Both the position numbers and the translations under genes were made by a program. Below are positions 27,689-36,550 of a stretch of 64,000 bases of DNA, piece after piece (the first letter of the stretch is position 1; each line of letters starts with the position of its first letter). Location: positions 3,099,894 through 3,163,893 of the forward strand of contig NZ_JAJOZC010000001.1 of NCBI RefSeq assembly GCF_023701695.1, read 5' to 3'. The notes under the pieces are model-generated. The model was not told the DNA's origin and did not search any database. It saw nothing but the letters and a program-made list of their open reading frames with translations. Source of the stretch: Streptomyces sp. RKAG290 (lineage in GTDB: Bacteria; Actinomycetota; Actinomycetes; Streptomycetales; Streptomycetaceae).

Positions 27689-28110
27689 CAGTTGCTCCCG
27701 GCGAAATGGGTGGCGGGATCCTGGACCACGAGCGGGTTCCAGTAGTCGCGGTAGTGGGTGATGCGGCCGTCCTTGACCGTGACGACCGCGATGTACGACA
27801 TGTCGAAGGGGCCGCCGGTGGCCACCACACGGCCGACGCCGCGCATCTCGACCACGAGGGTCTCCGGCTTGACGGTCCGGGTGATCTCGACGTGGGGGAA
27901 GGCGTGGAGGTCGATGTGGTCGGGGTAGCCCCGCATGTACTCGGCGATGGCGGCCCTGCCCTCCAGCCGCCGCGGCCAGCCGTCCGGCGCGAAGGGGAAC
28001 TCGAGGACCCCGTCCTCGTCCCACAGGCCGACCCAGCCGGGGATGTCCTTGTCCAGCAGAAGCTGCAGGCCGTGGCGGAAGAGCTCCGCGGGTGCGGTGT
28101 CCGTGCTCAT
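27688..28110 (-). CDS. SnoaL-like (NTF2-fold) protein
   Basis: A 140-residue protein filling a single NTF2/SnoaL fold: LLDKDIPGWVGLWDEDGVLE, then EGRAAIAEYMRGYPD, then ITHYRDYWNPLVV at the end. Members are cyclases, isomerases or binding proteins for small hydrophobic molecules. It is the first gene of a two-gene operon with the NmrA-like reductase and is divergent from a TetR gene. The operon architecture suggests an inducible response to a small molecule. Confidence 0.85.
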   Translation of the reverse strand: MSTDTAPAELFRHGLQLLLDKDIPGWVGLWDEDGVLEFPFAPDGWPRRLEGRAAIAEYMRGYPDHIDLHAFPHVEITRTVKPETLVVEMRGVGRVVATGGPFDMSYIAVVTVKDGRITHYRDYWNPLVVQDPATHFAGSN

Positions 28111-28133
28111 GGGTCACTCCATCCCGTACGATA

Positions 28134-28180
28134 CGGACCATGGGTCCGTTTCGCGTCCGACAATACGGACCCATGGTCCG
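28134..28180. promoter_or_regulatory. Twin TetR operators CGGACC-N3-GGTCCG
   Basis: Two 15-base palindromes, CGGACCATGGGTCCG (28134-28148) and CGGACCCATGGTCCG (28166-28180), each with perfect 6-base arms and the same left flank ATA. Their centres lie 32 bases apart, about three helical turns, so two dimers would sit on one face. They occupy the gap between the SnoaL and TetR genes. Confidence 0.88.
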
Positions 28181-28201
28181 CTTTGCAACCGAGGAGCCCG
28201 C

Positions 28202-28786
28202 ATGCCCGACCGGAAGCCACGCGTGGACGCCGCCCGCAACCGGGAAGCCGTCCTCGCGGCCGCCGACGCGCTGTTCGCCCATTGCGAGAGCCCCGGGGCG
28301 GTCACCATGGCCGACATCGCGGCAGCGGCCGGCGTCGGCAAGGCGACGCTCTTCCGCGGCTTCGGCGACCGCACCGGACTGATCCACGCCCTGTTCGCGA
28401 CACGCCTGGCGCCGATCGGGAACGCCGCCGAGGAGGGACCGCCCCCGCTGGGCCCGGCCACCCCGCCGCTGGAGCGCGTACCGGCCCTGCTCGACGCCCT
28501 CCTCTGTTTCAAGCTCGACCACCGCCACCTCGCCCTGGCCCTGGAGGGGGCGGGGAGCGACAGCCCTTACCAGGCAGAGCATTACGAGTGGTGGCACGGC
28601 ACGCTCCGGGCCTCGCTGGAGCAGGTCCCCGGACTCACCGGCAGCGAATTCACCGCGCACGCACTGCTCGCCGCCGTCCGCGCCGACCTCGTCGAGCACC
28701 TCGTCGGCGGGCAGGGGATGGCGCGCGAGGAGGTGCGGGCCCAGCTGGCGGCCTTCACCGCCCAGGTGCTGCGCCCCGCCGACTGA
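28202..28786 (+). CDS. TetR-family regulator
   Basis: A 194-residue repressor with helix-turn-helix text NREAVLAAADALFAHCESPG, then MADIAAAAGVGKATLFRGFG. The C-terminal ligand domain has no specific family match. ATG 28202 has GAGGAG eight bases upstream. It is divergent from the SnoaL-NmrA operon, with two palindromic operators between, and is therefore the likely repressor of that operon and of itself. Confidence 0.88.
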   Translation: MPDRKPRVDAARNREAVLAAADALFAHCESPGAVTMADIAAAAGVGKATLFRGFGDRTGLIHALFATRLAPIGNAAEEGPPPLGPATPPLERVPALLDALLCFKLDHRHLALALEGAGSDSPYQAEHYEWWHGTLRASLEQVPGLTGSEFTAHALLAAVRADLVEHLVGGQGMAREEVRAQLAAFTAQVLRPAD

Positions 28787-28823
28787 GAACGGGTCCGTCG
28801 CCGCGTCTGACAGGATCGCCCGC

Positions 28824-29642
28824 ATGACCGCCACTCCGTGGAGCACCCACACCGTCGAACTCGGGCCCGCCGAGGTGCTGAAGAGATTCCGGGGTGAGCA
28901 CCGCGAACAGTGCGAACGGGAGTGGCGGGCGCTGACTCTTCTCGGCACCCATGCGCCGAATCTCGCCCCCGTCCCCCACCGGGCGGATCTCGCGGCGGCC
29001 GAGCCGGCCGTGCTGATGTCCCGGCTGCCGGGACAACCGCTTCGCGGCCGGCCGCTCGGCGATCAAGAGCTCAAGGCTCTGGCCGCCGCGGTGAGCGAGA
29101 TGTACGCGGCAGTACCCGGGGACGTGCTGAGCGAGGTGCCCGTCAGGCCGGGCCGGCAGCAGCTACTCGTCAGCCGGATCCACGCCTGGTCTCCGCGGAC
29201 CCGCCCGCGCGTCGGCGCCGAGGTGGGCCGGGCCATGGACCGCGGCCTCGAATGGCTGGCCGGATCGGGCCTGGCGGAAGCGGGCCGGCCGGATGTGCCG
29301 GAGGTCTTCGGGCCCGGGGACGGCAACCTCGCCAACTACCTCTGGGACGGGGTCCGGGTGCGGGTCGTCGACTTCGAGGACTCCGGCCGGAGCGACCGCG
29401 CGTTCGAACTGGCGGAGATCACCGAGCACGTGGCCGGCTGGGTCGGGCAGCCGCTCGACGTCGCCGCGTTCCTCGACCTGGTCGACCTGGAGCCGGCCGA
29501 ACGCGGCCGGTTGCCGGAGTGCCGTCGGCTGCTGGCGCTGGTGTGGCTGTTCCTGCTGTCCTTCGACGACCCGCAAAACCCCCGCAACCCGCCGGGCACC
29601 GCCGAACGGCAGGCCGCCCGGCTGTGCCGGCTGCTGGCCTGA
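28824..29642 (+). CDS. Aminoglycoside phosphotransferase-like kinase fold
   Basis: A 272-residue APH-fold protein. The N-lobe has the nucleotide Lys (EVLKRFRG) and a partner Glu (CEREWRAL). In the catalytic loop the usual HGD reads PGD (FGPGDGNLANYLWDG), keeping the catalytic Asp and the Asn but not the His. The metal-binding motif is VVDFEDSG. The function is unknown; relatives phosphorylate antibiotics, homoserine or choline. It starts 37 bases after the TetR gene on the same strand and may be co-transcribed with it. Confidence 0.75.
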   Translation: MTATPWSTHTVELGPAEVLKRFRGEHREQCEREWRALTLLGTHAPNLAPVPHRADLAAAEPAVLMSRLPGQPLRGRPLGDQELKALAAAVSEMYAAVPGDVLSEVPVRPGRQQLLVSRIHAWSPRTRPRVGAEVGRAMDRGLEWLAGSGLAEAGRPDVPEVFGPGDGNLANYLWDGVRVRVVDFEDSGRSDRAFELAEITEHVAGWVGQPLDVAAFLDLVDLEPAERGRLPECRRLLALVWLFLLSFDDPQNPRNPPGTAERQAARLCRLLA

Positions 29643-29668
29643 GCTGCGAACAGGCCCGGGCCCCGGGA

Positions 29669-30505
29669 CTACCTCGCTCGCCCGAGGAACGCCGAGACGG
29701 CCGTCGCGAACGCCTCGGGGTCGTCGACCCACGGGTAGTGCCCGGCCCCCGGCTGCACGACGAGCGTGGCGGCGGGGAAGAGTCCGGCGAACCCGGCCAC
29801 CGCCCGAGGGGGGCTGTTCAGGTCGAACTCCCCGGCGAGGAGCAGGACCGGGGTGTCGAATCCGGCGATCGCCTCACGCGTGGCCTCCGGGTCGAAGGCG
29901 CCCTCGCTGCCGAAGACGGCAACCGCCTCCGGGTTCTCCGGCCGGCCCGCCGCGCAGTGCGCGCGCGCCGCCCCGTCCCACCGGCCGTAGAAGAACGGAT
30001 CGAGGGCCGCCCAGTCGCTGCCCGTCCCCCGGCCGATCGCCTCCAGTGCGGCGGACGCCGCCGGGTACCAGGGCTCACCCTTGCGGAGTCCGGCGACTTC
30101 GCGGCGCGCCTCCCCGGTGACCTCGATGCCGACGGCCCGGGTGCCGGGGGTGATCAGCGCGAGTCCGCTGACGTGCTCCGGGTACCGGGCCGCGTACTGC
30201 GTCGCGATGTTCGCACCGGCGGAGTGGCCGAGCAGGTCCGTCCGGGCGAGGCCGAGGTGCTCGCGCAGGGCCTCGACGTCCTCGACGAGCCGGTCGCAAC
30301 GGTAGGAGGAGGGATCCTCGGGGACCGCCGACCGGCCGGTGCCGCGCAGGTCCGGGACGATCAGACGCCGGTGACCGGACAGGCCGCCGAGTTCGCCCAG
30401 GTAGCGGGAGTCGGCGGGCCCTCCCGGGATGCAGACGAGAGGTTCGCCGTCCCCGTGGGTGCGGTAGGCGAGCCGGGTGCCGTCGGACGCGCGGAAGGTG
30501 TTCAT
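29669..30505 (-). CDS. Alpha/beta hydrolase (proline iminopeptidase-like)
   Basis: A 278-residue hydrolase. The oxyanion region is LVCIPGGPADS, the nucleophile elbow DLLGHSAGANIA (Ser near residue 100), the acid is likely in LLLAGEFDLNSPP, and the catalytic His is in QPGAGHYPWVDDPEAF. Such enzymes are esterases, peptidases or haloperoxidase-type proteins; the substrate is unknown. It is divergent from a small helix-turn-helix gene, with a perfect 30-base palindrome immediately upstream of the start. Start 30505 is chosen; an in-frame ATG at 30526 would lie within the palindrome. Confidence 0.85.
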   Translation of the reverse strand: MNTFRASDGTRLAYRTHGDGEPLVCIPGGPADSRYLGELGGLSGHRRLIVPDLRGTGRSAVPEDPSSYRCDRLVEDVEALREHLGLARTDLLGHSAGANIATQYAARYPEHVSGLALITPGTRAVGIEVTGEARREVAGLRKGEPWYPAASAALEAIGRGTGSDWAALDPFFYGRWDGAARAHCAAGRPENPEAVAVFGSEGAFDPEATREAIAGFDTPVLLLAGEFDLNSPPRAVAGFAGLFPAATLVVQPGAGHYPWVDDPEAFATAVSAFLGRAR

Positions 30506-30522
30506 ACGGGCGATCCTGCCAG

Positions 30523-30552
30523 CCATAACCAGGTTGTACAACCTGGTTATGG
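30523..30552. promoter_or_regulatory. Perfect 30-bp palindrome between hydrolase and HTH genes
   Basis: Each half is 15 bases, the left being CCATAACCAGGTTGT and the right its exact complement, with no spacer. The outer ATAACC/GGTTAT and inner AGGTTGT/ACAACCT could be nested sites. A TATAAC -10-like hexamer for the HTH gene follows at 30567-30573. The half-site is partly echoed by ATAACTGGG after it. Confidence 0.85.
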
Positions 30553-30580
30553 CGAGCTGGTCAGGGTATATAACTGGGTG

Positions 30581-31201
30581 GTGGCAGGCGGAGAGAACAC
30601 CCAGCGGAGCGGCGGGAAGCAGGACCCCGGGGCGCTGACCGAGGAACAGGCCGCGCGGATGCTCGCCGGCATGAACGACGTCATCCGCGCCGGCGAGGAG
30701 ATGCGGAAACTGCGCGCCGAAATGATCAAGCTGTTCATCGGCTTCGGCTGGACCCAGGACCGCATCGCCCGGCTCACCGACATGAGCCAGCCCGCCGTGT
30801 CCAAGCAGGTGACGAAGTACCGGTCCGCCGAGCCGGAGACCCCGATGGACCTCTCCCTCGACCAGCCCGATGCCCCGTGGCTCGAAGGGCGGCTGTGGGG
30901 GCTGGCCGAGGACATCTCCGAGACGTACGCCGACGCCGCCCGCTGCACCCGCTGCGTCAGCGCCCTCACCCGCGGCAAGAAGCGCTTCACCCCGGAGAAC
31001 GTCGACGAGCTCCGCCGGCTCGTCGAGGAGGACCTGCGGCAGCACGGCGCGGACCTTGGCGACGGCCACCGCGAGGCGTACGACGAGATCAGTCGGGGCC
31101 TCGACGTGCCGACCGGGCGGGCCGGCCCGCCCGCCGGCTCGGCCGCCGTGCGCCGCACCCTCGCCCACCGAATCCAGCGCGACCGGCTCAGGCTCACCTG
31201 A
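30581..31201 (+). CDS. Helix-turn-helix regulator with Cys pair
   Basis: A 206-residue protein. Near residues 45-75 it carries a sigma-70-region-4/Trp-repressor-like helix-turn-helix (KLFIGFGWTQDRIARLTDMS, then QPAVSKQVTKYR). The later part is helical with RCTRCVSALTRGKKRF (CxxC), a possible metal or redox site. GTG 30581 (or 30578) lies about eight bases past a TATAAC hexamer and lacks a ribosome site, so it is probably leaderless. It is divergent from the hydrolase and is the obvious candidate to bind the palindrome between them. Confidence 0.75.
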   Translation: MAGGENTQRSGGKQDPGALTEEQAARMLAGMNDVIRAGEEMRKLRAEMIKLFIGFGWTQDRIARLTDMSQPAVSKQVTKYRSAEPETPMDLSLDQPDAPWLEGRLWGLAEDISETYADAARCTRCVSALTRGKKRFTPENVDELRRLVEEDLRQHGADLGDGHREAYDEISRGLDVPTGRAGPPAGSAAVRRTLAHRIQRDRLRLT

Positions 31202-31253
31202 GAGGACGGGAGCCGAGCTCCGCCTCCCGGTACGCCGCGGCCCGCCCGTGGAA

Positions 31254-31760
31254 TCAGTCCTGCTGATCCAACTCGTCGGCGAAGGCCCGCAGGGCGTCGG
31301 CCAGTTCCTTCTTCGTGGGCAACTCGTCCACCTTCTTCTCCAGACCGTCGATGCGCTCCGCCAGGTCGTCCAGGCTTGCCGGTGCCGTGGGACCCGGTGT
31401 GGGTCCGTCCGTGGGAGCAGGGGACTCGGACGGCACCGTGCCCCCGTCCACCCCGCCCGAACCTCCGGTGTCCGAACCGTCGGAGCCGCCACCGTCGGTG
31501 CCACCCGAACCACTGACGGAACCGCCGTCCCCGCCGCCGGTGTCCCCGCCGCCCGTGTCGGCTCCGCCGCCGTCCACACCGCCCGAGACACCACCGTTTC
31601 CGGTGTCGGACGCCTCGGAGGGCACGGGTGTCGGGCCGGCCGCTCCGCCGTCCTGGTCGGCCACGGCGATCGCCCCGCCCACGCCCAGCACCACGGCGGC
31701 GGCCGCGCCGACCAACGCCACTGCCACGCGTCGTGCCTGTATCTTCCGCATTTGTGTCAT
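31254..31760 (-). CDS. Secreted or anchored Gly/Ser/Asp-rich protein
   Basis: A 168-residue protein with a basic N-terminus and one hydrophobic helix (VAVALVGAAAAVVLGVGGAIAV). About 85 residues of low-complexity Gly/Ser/Asp/Thr follow, then Pro-rich text, and a C-terminal amphipathic helix (LAERIDGLEKKVDELPTKKE) that looks like a short coiled coil. It is likely surface-exposed with a helical tip. The family is unknown. No ribosome site precedes the ATG at 31760; a TAATGT hexamer upstream suggests a leaderless start. Confidence 0.7.
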   Translation of the reverse strand: MTQMRKIQARRVAVALVGAAAAVVLGVGGAIAVADQDGGAAGPTPVPSEASDTGNGGVSGGVDGGGADTGGGDTGGGDGGSVSGSGGTDGGGSDGSDTGGSGGVDGGTVPSESPAPTDGPTPGPTAPASLDDLAERIDGLEKKVDELPTKKELADALRAFADELDQQD

Positions 31761-31948
31761 GTGACGGACATTAATCACCGAGCGCCGCGGAGGGATTCCT
31801 TCCGACGATTCGGTGCACAGGGGTTCTTTTCCCGCAGCGTGCCGCATCCCTCGCCGGCGCCGGCACCTCCCGTACGGCCGACGCGGCGGCGTCGCCGCGC
31901 CGGAGCATCATCACGACCCCAGCGCGTCCCGGACCGCATGACGCCGCC

Positions 31949-33064
31949 TCAGCTGCCCGCCACCGCCGCACCCGCCGCCCGCAGCGCGTCCCCGCCCCGG
32001 CCCATCAGCAGTTCCGTGCTGTCCGCCCACTGATCCACGGCCCCCGTCAGCGGCCGCCCCCGCAGCTCCGGGTCCGTGACCGAGGCGGCCAGCGGGCGGG
32101 CGAAGCGTTCCGCGTGCAGGACCAGGAACGGGCGTCCGTGGTACGGGCGGGGCGAGGGATCCACCGGATCGACCAGACCGGACTCGTTCTGACGGGTCGC
32201 CACCGCCCGGTATGCCGCACATAGGTGCCGCTCCCGCTCCGAGTGGTCCGTGGCCGCCAGCGCCCCGCGCAGCGACGGCAACAGCCCCTCGGCCACGTCG
32301 AGCTGGGCGAACGCGCTGCCCAGCCACTTGCTGTACGGCGCGTACCGCCGCTCAAGCAGCAGGCTCAGCCGCATGAGGTCACGCACCAGCCGGGCCGCGA
32401 CCACGGCCGAGCCGAGTTCGTCACCGACCTCCGCGCAGCGCCCGACGAAGGCCTCCTCCTGGGAGATCCGCTGCCACTGGCAGGCCAGCAGATACCGCCA
32501 CACCTGATCGGGGTACCGGGCCAGCCGGTGCCGTGCGGAGGTGAGGAGGCCGGGGCCGTCGTGGAACACCCCGCCGCCGGTGATCCCGGCGAGCTTCTGC
32601 TGCGGCATCGCGAGCCAGTCCCGGACGGCCGGTTCGGTGATCGTGGCGTCGAAGCCGGCTTCCCGGGTCAGCCAGTCGCCGATGTCGTGCGTGGCCACGC
32701 GGTGGTCGACCGGCCCGTCGGTCGCCGCCATGTGCCCGACCGGGTCGAGCGGATCGTCGGCCGGGCGGAAGTGAGTGGGCCAGCCGCGGATCTCCTTCGG
32801 CAGCCGGTCCGCCAGGAGCTCCCGGATCGCGTCGCCGTGTGCCGCCACGTCGTCCGCCGCGAGGAAGAGGTCCAGGCGCGGGCCCCAGTCGTGGTCGGCC
32901 GACCGCGCCGTGTCGAAGCCGAGCACTTCGGAGCCCGGCCCGATCCGCGCGGCGGCGTACGGCAGGCCGGGGAAGGCCGCGTCGAGGACCGGCCGCACCG
33001 CCTCCTGGTACAGGATCCGGGAGAGCTCCAGACCGGGCAGGAAGGGGGCTTCGGCATGGGTCAT
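31949..33064 (-). CDS. DUF4037 nucleotidyltransferase-like protein
   Basis: A 371-residue protein. The N-terminal third resembles the nucleotidyltransferase superfamily, with GPGSEVLGFDTARSADHDWG giving the GS motif and the paired acidic residues (DxD-like DHDWGPRLDLFL). The remainder is the DUF4037 helical domain (ACQWQRISQEEAFVGRCAEV). The likely reaction is NMP transfer to a small molecule or macromolecule; the target is unknown. The start at 33064 gives MTHAEAPFLPGLEL. It is divergent from the MarR gene. Confidence 0.85.
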   Translation of the reverse strand: MTHAEAPFLPGLELSRILYQEAVRPVLDAAFPGLPYAAARIGPGSEVLGFDTARSADHDWGPRLDLFLAADDVAAHGDAIRELLADRLPKEIRGWPTHFRPADDPLDPVGHMAATDGPVDHRVATHDIGDWLTREAGFDATITEPAVRDWLAMPQQKLAGITGGGVFHDGPGLLTSARHRLARYPDQVWRYLLACQWQRISQEEAFVGRCAEVGDELGSAVVAARLVRDLMRLSLLLERRYAPYSKWLGSAFAQLDVAEGLLPSLRGALAATDHSERERHLCAAYRAVATRQNESGLVDPVDPSPRPYHGRPFLVLHAERFARPLAASVTDPELRGRPLTGAVDQWADSTELLMGRGGDALRAAGAAVAGS

Positions 33065-33254
33065 ACGGCCAGCCTGCTGGCGCCGGCGCGGATCGGCGAG
33101 CGAATATCCCGGGCCGGGGCCACCGCGACGCAGTACCCACGTCCGCCTGCCGCCCCGCCATCCATCGGGAAGCAACCGAAAGGAAGACCACCTCGCACGA
33201 TAAAAGTTCCCTTGCGGACGATCCGCCACAGACCGAATTGTTAGGCTGGCAGAC

Positions 33255-33743
33255 ATGACCGCCATGGCACCCACCCGCACCGCACCGGACCTCTCGTACC
33301 TCCTGGACCACACCAGTCACGTACTGCGGACCCAGATGTCGGCGGCGCTCGCCGAGATCGGGCTCACCGCCCGCATGCACTGCGTGCTGGTCCACGCCCT
33401 GGAGGAGGAGCGCACCCAGATCCAGCTCGCCGAGCTCGGCGACATGGACAAGACCACGATGGTGGTGACGGTGGACGCCCTGGAGAAGGCGGGCCTCGCC
33501 GAGCGCCGGCCGTCCAGCAGGGACCGGCGGGCGCGGATCATCGCGGTCACCGAGAAGGGTGCCGCACTCGCCGGGCAGAGCCAGGAGATCGTGGACCGGG
33601 TGCACGCGGAGGCGCTGAGCAGCCTGCCCCGCACGGACCGGGAATCCCTGCTGCGCACCCTGAACCAGCTGGTCGCCGAGCACCTGGCCACCCCGGCCGA
33701 GAACCCCGGGGCGGCCCGCAGGGCCCGCCAGAGTCAGAAGTAG
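33255..33743 (+). CDS. MarR-family regulator
   Basis: A 162-residue winged-helix protein. The DNA-binding part is IQLAELGDMDKTTMVVTVDA, then LEKAGLAERRPSSRDRRARI, with the wing residues SRDRRA. MarR proteins respond to phenolics, antibiotics or oxidants and commonly control adjacent exporters. The broken DHA2 exporter gene lies 118 bases downstream on the same strand with its own AT-rich promoter region, so it is the probable target. Start 33255 has little ribosome site. Confidence 0.9.
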   Translation: MTAMAPTRTAPDLSYLLDHTSHVLRTQMSAALAEIGLTARMHCVLVHALEEERTQIQLAELGDMDKTTMVVTVDALEKAGLAERRPSSRDRRARIIAVTEKGAALAGQSQEIVDRVHAEALSSLPRTDRESLLRTLNQLVAEHLATPAENPGAARRARQSQK

Positions 33744-33749
33744 TACGTC

Positions 33750-33769
33750 CGGCTCCGCTTCCGGAGCCG
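33750..33769 (+). terminator. Hairpin after the MarR gene
   Basis: CGGCTCCG (33750-33757), four bases, CGGAGCCG (33762-33769). It starts seven bases after the MarR stop. An unusually AT-rich stretch (33778-33832), likely the exporter promoter and operator, follows at once. Confidence 0.7.
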
Positions 33770-33861
33770 CGTGACTCCTGAAAATAGAACCGAAAGAAAT
33801 AGTCTGCAACAAAACCATCTGCTAGCGTCTCTCTTGTCGAACCCACCGACAGGAGAGCCAG

Positions 33862-35334
33862 ATGTCTGCCACTGCCCCCGTACCGCCCCCGCTCCTACCG
33901 GCGCTCCCCCTGCCGCCCCCGCCGCTGCCCGCTCACGCCGGCTCGCCCTCGGCGTGATCGCCGCGGGCCTGCTGATGACCGTGCTCGACGGCTCGATCGT
34001 GACCGTGGCCATGCCCGCCATCCAGAGCGACCTCGGGTTCTCGCCCGCCGGACTCAGCTGGGTCGTGAACGCCTACCTGATCGCCTTCGGCGGCCTGCTG
34101 CTCCTCGCCGGGCGGCTCGGCGACCTCATCGGGCGCAAGCGGATGTTCCTGGCCGGCACCGGCGTCTTCACCGCCGCCTCCCTGCTGGCGGGCGCCGCCG
34201 GCTCCCCCGCGCTGCTGATCGCCGCCCGCTTCCTGCAGGGCGCCGGCAGCGCCATGGCCGCAGCGGTCGGCCTGGGCATCCTCGTCACCCTGTTCACCGA
34301 GAGCCGTGAACGCACCAGAGCCATCGCCGTGTTCAGCTTCACCGGCGCGGCGGGCGCCTCGATCGGCCAGGTGCTGGGCGGGTCCTCACCGACGCCCTCA
34401 GCTGGCACTGGATCTTCCTCATCAACCTGCCGATCGGGCTCGCGGCGCTCCTCGTCGCGGTGCGCGTACTGCCCGCCGACCGCGGGCCCGGCCTCTCGGC
34501 CGGAGCCGACGTCATCGGCGCGGTCCTGGTCACCTCAGGGGTGATGCTCGGCATCTACTCCGTCGTCGAGGTCGGTACGTACGGATGGCTGTCGGCGCAC
34601 ACCCTGGGCCTGGGCGCGCTCGCACTGGTCCTGCTCGCCGGGTTCGTCCTCCGGCAGGCCACCGCCCCGGCCCGCTCCTGCCGCTGCGGATCCTGCGGTC
34701 GCGGAACGTCTCGGGCGCCAATCTCGTCCAGATCCTCATGGTGGCCGCGCTGTTCTCGTTCCAGATCCTGGTCGCGCTCTATCTGCAGCAGGTACTCGGT
34801 CACGGCGCCGCCGCCACCGGACTCGCCATGCTGCCGGCAGCCGCGGTCATCGGCGTGGTGTCGCTGGGCGTCTCGGCCCGGCTGAGTGCGCGCTTCGGCG
34901 ACCGGAACGTGCTGCTGCTGGGGATCGTCCTGCTGATCGGCATGCTCGGCCTCCTCACCCGGCTGCCCGTCCATGCGCACTACGCGGTCGATCTGCTCCC
35001 GGTGATGCTCCTGGCCGCGGGCTTCGGCCTCGCCCTCCCGGCGCTCACCACGCTCGGCATGTCGGGAGCGGGCGAGGAGGACGCCGGGCTCGCCTCCGGA
35101 CTGTTCAACACCACCCAGCAGATCGGCATGGCGACGGGCGTCGCCGTCCTGTCCACCCTTGCCGCCTCCCGCACAGACACCCTGCTCGCCGGGGGCCACA
35201 GCCGGGCCGAGGCCCTGACCGGCGGCTACCACCTGGCCTTCACCGTCGGCACCGGGCTGCTCGTGGCCGCCTTCCTCGTCGCGTTCACGGTGCTCCGGCG
35301 ACCTGAGCACGCTGCGGGCACCCCCTCCGTCTGA
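33862..35334 (+). pseudogene. DHA2-type MFS drug exporter, frame broken at three sites (probably sequence error)
   Basis: The start MSATAPV at 33862 follows AGGAGAG. Translation must shift frame in the C-runs at 33875-33879 or 33886-33890, again at GGG 34380-34382 (after QVLGG, resuming VLTDALSWHWIFLINLPIGL), and at CCC 34671-34673 (resuming PLLPLRILRSRNVSG). One base added at each gives a continuous 491-residue, 14-helix exporter with the motifs LLMTVLDGSIVTVAMPAIQ, GRLGDLIGRKRMF and GLFNTTQQIGMATGVA of the EmrB/QacA group. As sequenced the gene cannot yield protein. Full conservation between the breaks argues for base-calling errors. The upstream MarR gene is the likely regulator. Confidence 0.85.
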
Positions 35335-35404
35335 CGGGGCACCCCCTCCGTCACCCCGCCGCCCCTTCCGTCCACCCGTACCGACCAGCCGAAGGACCGA
35401 TCCC

Positions 35405-35929
35405 ATGACCACTCAGCAGAGCAACCAGCAGACCACTCCCGAAGCGGACGAGCCGCAGTCCGGCCCCGGCGCGGGCCCCGCCCCTCGCGTACTCACCGAC
35501 GCCGAGCTCTCCCGGCTCCTCGGGGAGCAGCAGTTCGGGGTCCTGGCGAGCGTGCGACGCACCGGGCACCCCCACCTGACGACGGTGCTCTACACCTGGG
35601 ACGCCGAGCAGCGCGTGGTGCGCGTCTCCAGCACCGCCGACCGCCTCAAGCCCCGCCAGCTGCGCACCGATCCGCACACCGCCCTGCACGTCAACGGCCC
35701 GGACGTCTTCTCGTTCGCGGTCGCCGAGGGCGAGGCCGAGGTATCGGAGCCGGCCGCGGCACCCGACGACGCGGTGAGCCGCGAACTCCTCTCCATGACC
35801 CCCGGCTTCGAGGACCCCGCCGAGGAGGCGGCGTTCCTGGCCCAGGTGGTGGCGGACCGGCGCGTGGTGATCCGGATCCGCGTCTCCCGGCTCTACGGAA
35901 CGGCGCTGGACATCCCGGCCGCGGACTGA
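35405..35929 (+). CDS. PPOX-class (pyridoxamine-phosphate-oxidase-like) flavin/F420 protein
   Basis: A 174-residue split-barrel protein. After a disordered 30-residue start come LLGEQQFGVLASVRRTGHPHLTTVLYTW and RVSSTADRLKPRQLRTDP in the expected order, matching F420- or FMN-dependent PPOX enzymes of Streptomyces. Related proteins reduce unsaturated compounds or bind heme; this substrate is not known. It lies 71 bases after the exporter and may share its transcript. Confidence 0.82.
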   Translation: MTTQQSNQQTTPEADEPQSGPGAGPAPRVLTDAELSRLLGEQQFGVLASVRRTGHPHLTTVLYTWDAEQRVVRVSSTADRLKPRQLRTDPHTALHVNGPDVFSFAVAEGEAEVSEPAAAPDDAVSRELLSMTPGFEDPAEEAAFLAQVVADRRVVIRIRVSRLYGTALDIPAAD

Positions 35930-35992
35930 GCGTGGTCGGTCCGCCACCCCGGGACCACATGCGCGCAACAGTGAAGCTCTAGGATCCCGCCC

Positions 35993-36510
35993 ATGGCTAC
36001 CGACCCCGGCTACACCTGCTCCCGCTGCGGCGAACACCACACGGAACTCCCGATGGGGTACTCGACCATGGCACCCGACGTGTGGGACGGGAGCCTGGAG
36101 AGCGATCCCGACAGCATGCTCTCGACGGACCAGTGCATCGTCAGGCACGAGCACTACTTCATCAAGGGCCTGATCGAGATACCGGTGGCCGACAGCCATG
36201 AGCCGTTCTCGTGGGGAGTCTGGGTGTCACTCAGCCGGGAGAACTTCGGCCGCGCCCTCGATGTGTGGGAGACCCCCGGCCGGGAGTCCGAGCAGCCGTA
36301 CTTCGGCTGGCTGACCACTGAGTTGGGGCTCTACTCCCCCGTACGACCAACCTCAGGACCAACGCGCACACCCGCCCGATCGGCCGGCGCCCGCTCATCG
36401 AGCTGGAGCCCACCGATCATCCGCTGGCCGTGGAGCAGCGCAACGGCATCACGCTCGACCGGGTACGGGAGATAGCCGAAGCGGTGCAGCACGCCGAGGA
36501 CCACCAGTAG
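35993..36510 (+). pseudogene. DUF2199 protein, frame broken by one missing base (probably sequence error)
   Basis: The N-terminal 115 residues begin MATDPGYTCSRCGEHHTELP, with a CxxC pair, and continue in the DUF2199 pattern (FIKGLIEIPV, EPFSWGVWVSLSRENFGRAL). At the C-run 36336-36340 the frame must shift. One extra C gives TTNLRTNAHTRPIGRRPLIE, then LEPTDHPLAVEQRNGITLDR and a stop at 36508-36510, 172 residues in all, the usual length. Unshifted translation ends in out-of-frame Ser/Arg text. DUF2199 function is unknown. Confidence 0.85.
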
Positions 36511-36550
36511 GGCTCTCCCGCACGGGTCGGCCCGGACCGGCCACCGAAAC

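Noticed and set aside
33862-33957. A 31-residue proline-rich peptide MSATAPVPPP... as a leader of the exporter
   Set aside because: It arises only because a base is missing in a C-run; adding it fuses this start to the exporter.
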